Source of the DNA: CAZFCK01 sp964517355 | GTDB taxonomy: Bacteria > Desulfobacterota > Desulfovibrionia > Desulfovibrionales > Desulfovibrionaceae | Assembly: GCA_964517355.1 (NCBI GenBank) | Contig: CAZFCK010000264.1 | Coordinates: 1-6,204 of the forward strand | DNA: 6,204 nucleotides | Reading direction: 5' to 3' | The notes under the pieces: model-generated | What the model saw: only the letters and a program-made list of their open reading frames with translations | What the model was told of the DNA's origin: nothing | Database searches by the model: none | Program-made: the position numbers and the translations under genes | Shown here: piece after piece, positions 5,812-6,204 of the stretch | Numbering within the stretch: the first letter of the stretch is position 1 | How the letters are laid out: every line of letters starts with the position of its first letter

Positions 5812-6123
5812 ATGCTTAAAAGACAGAAAAAGGAAAAAAAACAGGTAGCCTTCCGCGACGCCGACGGCCAGGCGCTCACGGGATTGGTTTCGACCCCAAA
5901 GGCCGACACGCTGCTGCGGGGGCTTATCGTCAGCACGGCCAAAAGCGAGGGCCAACGCCGCCATTTCGAGATATACGACATCGAGGAGCGGGAAGACACC
6001 CGCGTCGCCTTGTGCCGCCCCATCACGCCGCAGGGGTACAAGGTTCTGATCCTCTCCGCCGGGCTCCTCGCGGGCTGGTTCATCGTGCGGTACCTGTTGT
6101 CGTTCGCGGGCATCGGCGGCTAG
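5812..6123 (+). CDS. 103-aa protein with single C-terminal membrane segment
   Basis: Not recognised. The N-terminus is very basic (MLKRQKKEKK), the middle (residues about 12-75) is hydrophilic and may form a small beta-rich domain, and one hydrophobic segment lies at about 77-98 (YKVLILSAGLLAGWFIVRYL region) followed by a short glycine-rich tail. The layout is that of a tail-anchored inner-membrane protein with its soluble part in the cytoplasm. The start at 5812 is preceded by AAGGA (5801-5805) at 6 nt. An in-frame ATG at 5737 would read through the end of the Usp gene and the hairpin and lacks support. It follows the Usp gene by 61 nt and is probably the last gene of the operon. A role alongside the transporter is inferred from position only. 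Confidence 0.8.
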   Translation: MLKRQKKEKKQVAFRDADGQALTGLVSTPKADTLLRGLIVSTAKSEGQRRHFEIYDIEEREDTRVALCRPITPQGYKVLILSAGLLAGWFIVRYLLSFAGIGG

Positions 6124-6156
6124 AGCAGTTAACGCTTGAAAAGCGCTAAATGCTCT
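6122..6156 (+). terminator. 16-bp hairpin at the operon end
   Basis: Arms 6122-6137 and 6141-6156 pair at 14 of 16 positions around a GAA loop. The structure begins inside the TAG stop codon of the 103-aa gene and is followed by a mixed TATGCATTTA stretch. It is a plausible weak terminator or 3'-end protector; alternatively it is one arm of a dispersed repeat. Confidence 0.5.
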
Positions 6157-6166
6157 TATGCATTTA

Positions 6167-6193
6167 CCTGGAACAATTGGAAATTGTTTCAGG
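6167..6193. repeat. second hairpin, 12-bp dyad
   Basis: CCTGGAACAATT (6167-6178) and AATTGTTTCAGG (6182-6193) pair at 11 of 12 positions plus one G-U pair, around a 3-nt loop. It lies 10 nt after the preceding hairpin, making a tandem pair at the window edge. It may be part of a REP-like intergenic repeat or an operator for a gene to the right. Confidence 0.45.
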
Positions 6194-6204
6194 GGAGAGC
6201 CTTG

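Noticed and set aside
1..6204. tRNA, rRNA, CRISPR array, transposase or attachment site
   Set aside because: I saw no cloverleaf, regularly spaced repeats, transposase motifs or flanking direct repeats in the window.

Overview
The window looks like a chromosomal segment of a high-GC sulfate-reducing deltaproteobacterium, most likely a Desulfovibrio relative. This is inferred from family content: a Lon protease carrying a receiver domain, a TauE/SafE-type exporter next to universal stress proteins, and small 'LED-G-FAEA' proteins. I could not run a search, so the taxonomy is inference.

Layout. Positions 1-211 hold no convincing gene, only a palindrome, a possible leftward promoter and a perfect 19-bp hairpin with a T-rich tail. 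From 2221 down to 212 (minus strand) lies one large gene: a Lon-like ATP-dependent serine protease that lacks the N-terminal substrate-binding domain and has an intact response-regulator receiver domain spliced in just before the AAA+ Walker A motif. The divergent spacer 2222-2489 has the layout of a sigma-54 control region: three related 15-bp elements, an IHF-like site in an AT-rich tract, and a near-consensus -24/-12 promoter facing right. A weaker -24/-12 candidate faces left toward the protease.

Rightward from 2490 is a set of six genes that reads as one operon: a 148-aa Usp-like protein, a 55-aa basic protein, a 141-aa two-helix membrane protein, a TauE/SafE-family membrane transporter, a tandem-domain universal stress protein overlapping the transporter end by 20 nt, and a 103-aa protein with one C-terminal membrane segment. 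The gaps between non-overlapping genes each contain a hairpin without a T-tract. Two further hairpins follow the last stop.

How they may work together. The first three proteins share a 25-30 residue N-terminal module (LE-x-x-G/A ... F/L-AE ... A). With the Usp proteins and the transporter this suggests a stress-responsive anion (sulfite/sulfonate/organic acid-type) export unit. The divergent protease, gated by phosphorylation of its receiver domain, could prune one or more of these proteins. The sequence supports the domains, the shared module and the promoter architecture; the functional link is inference.
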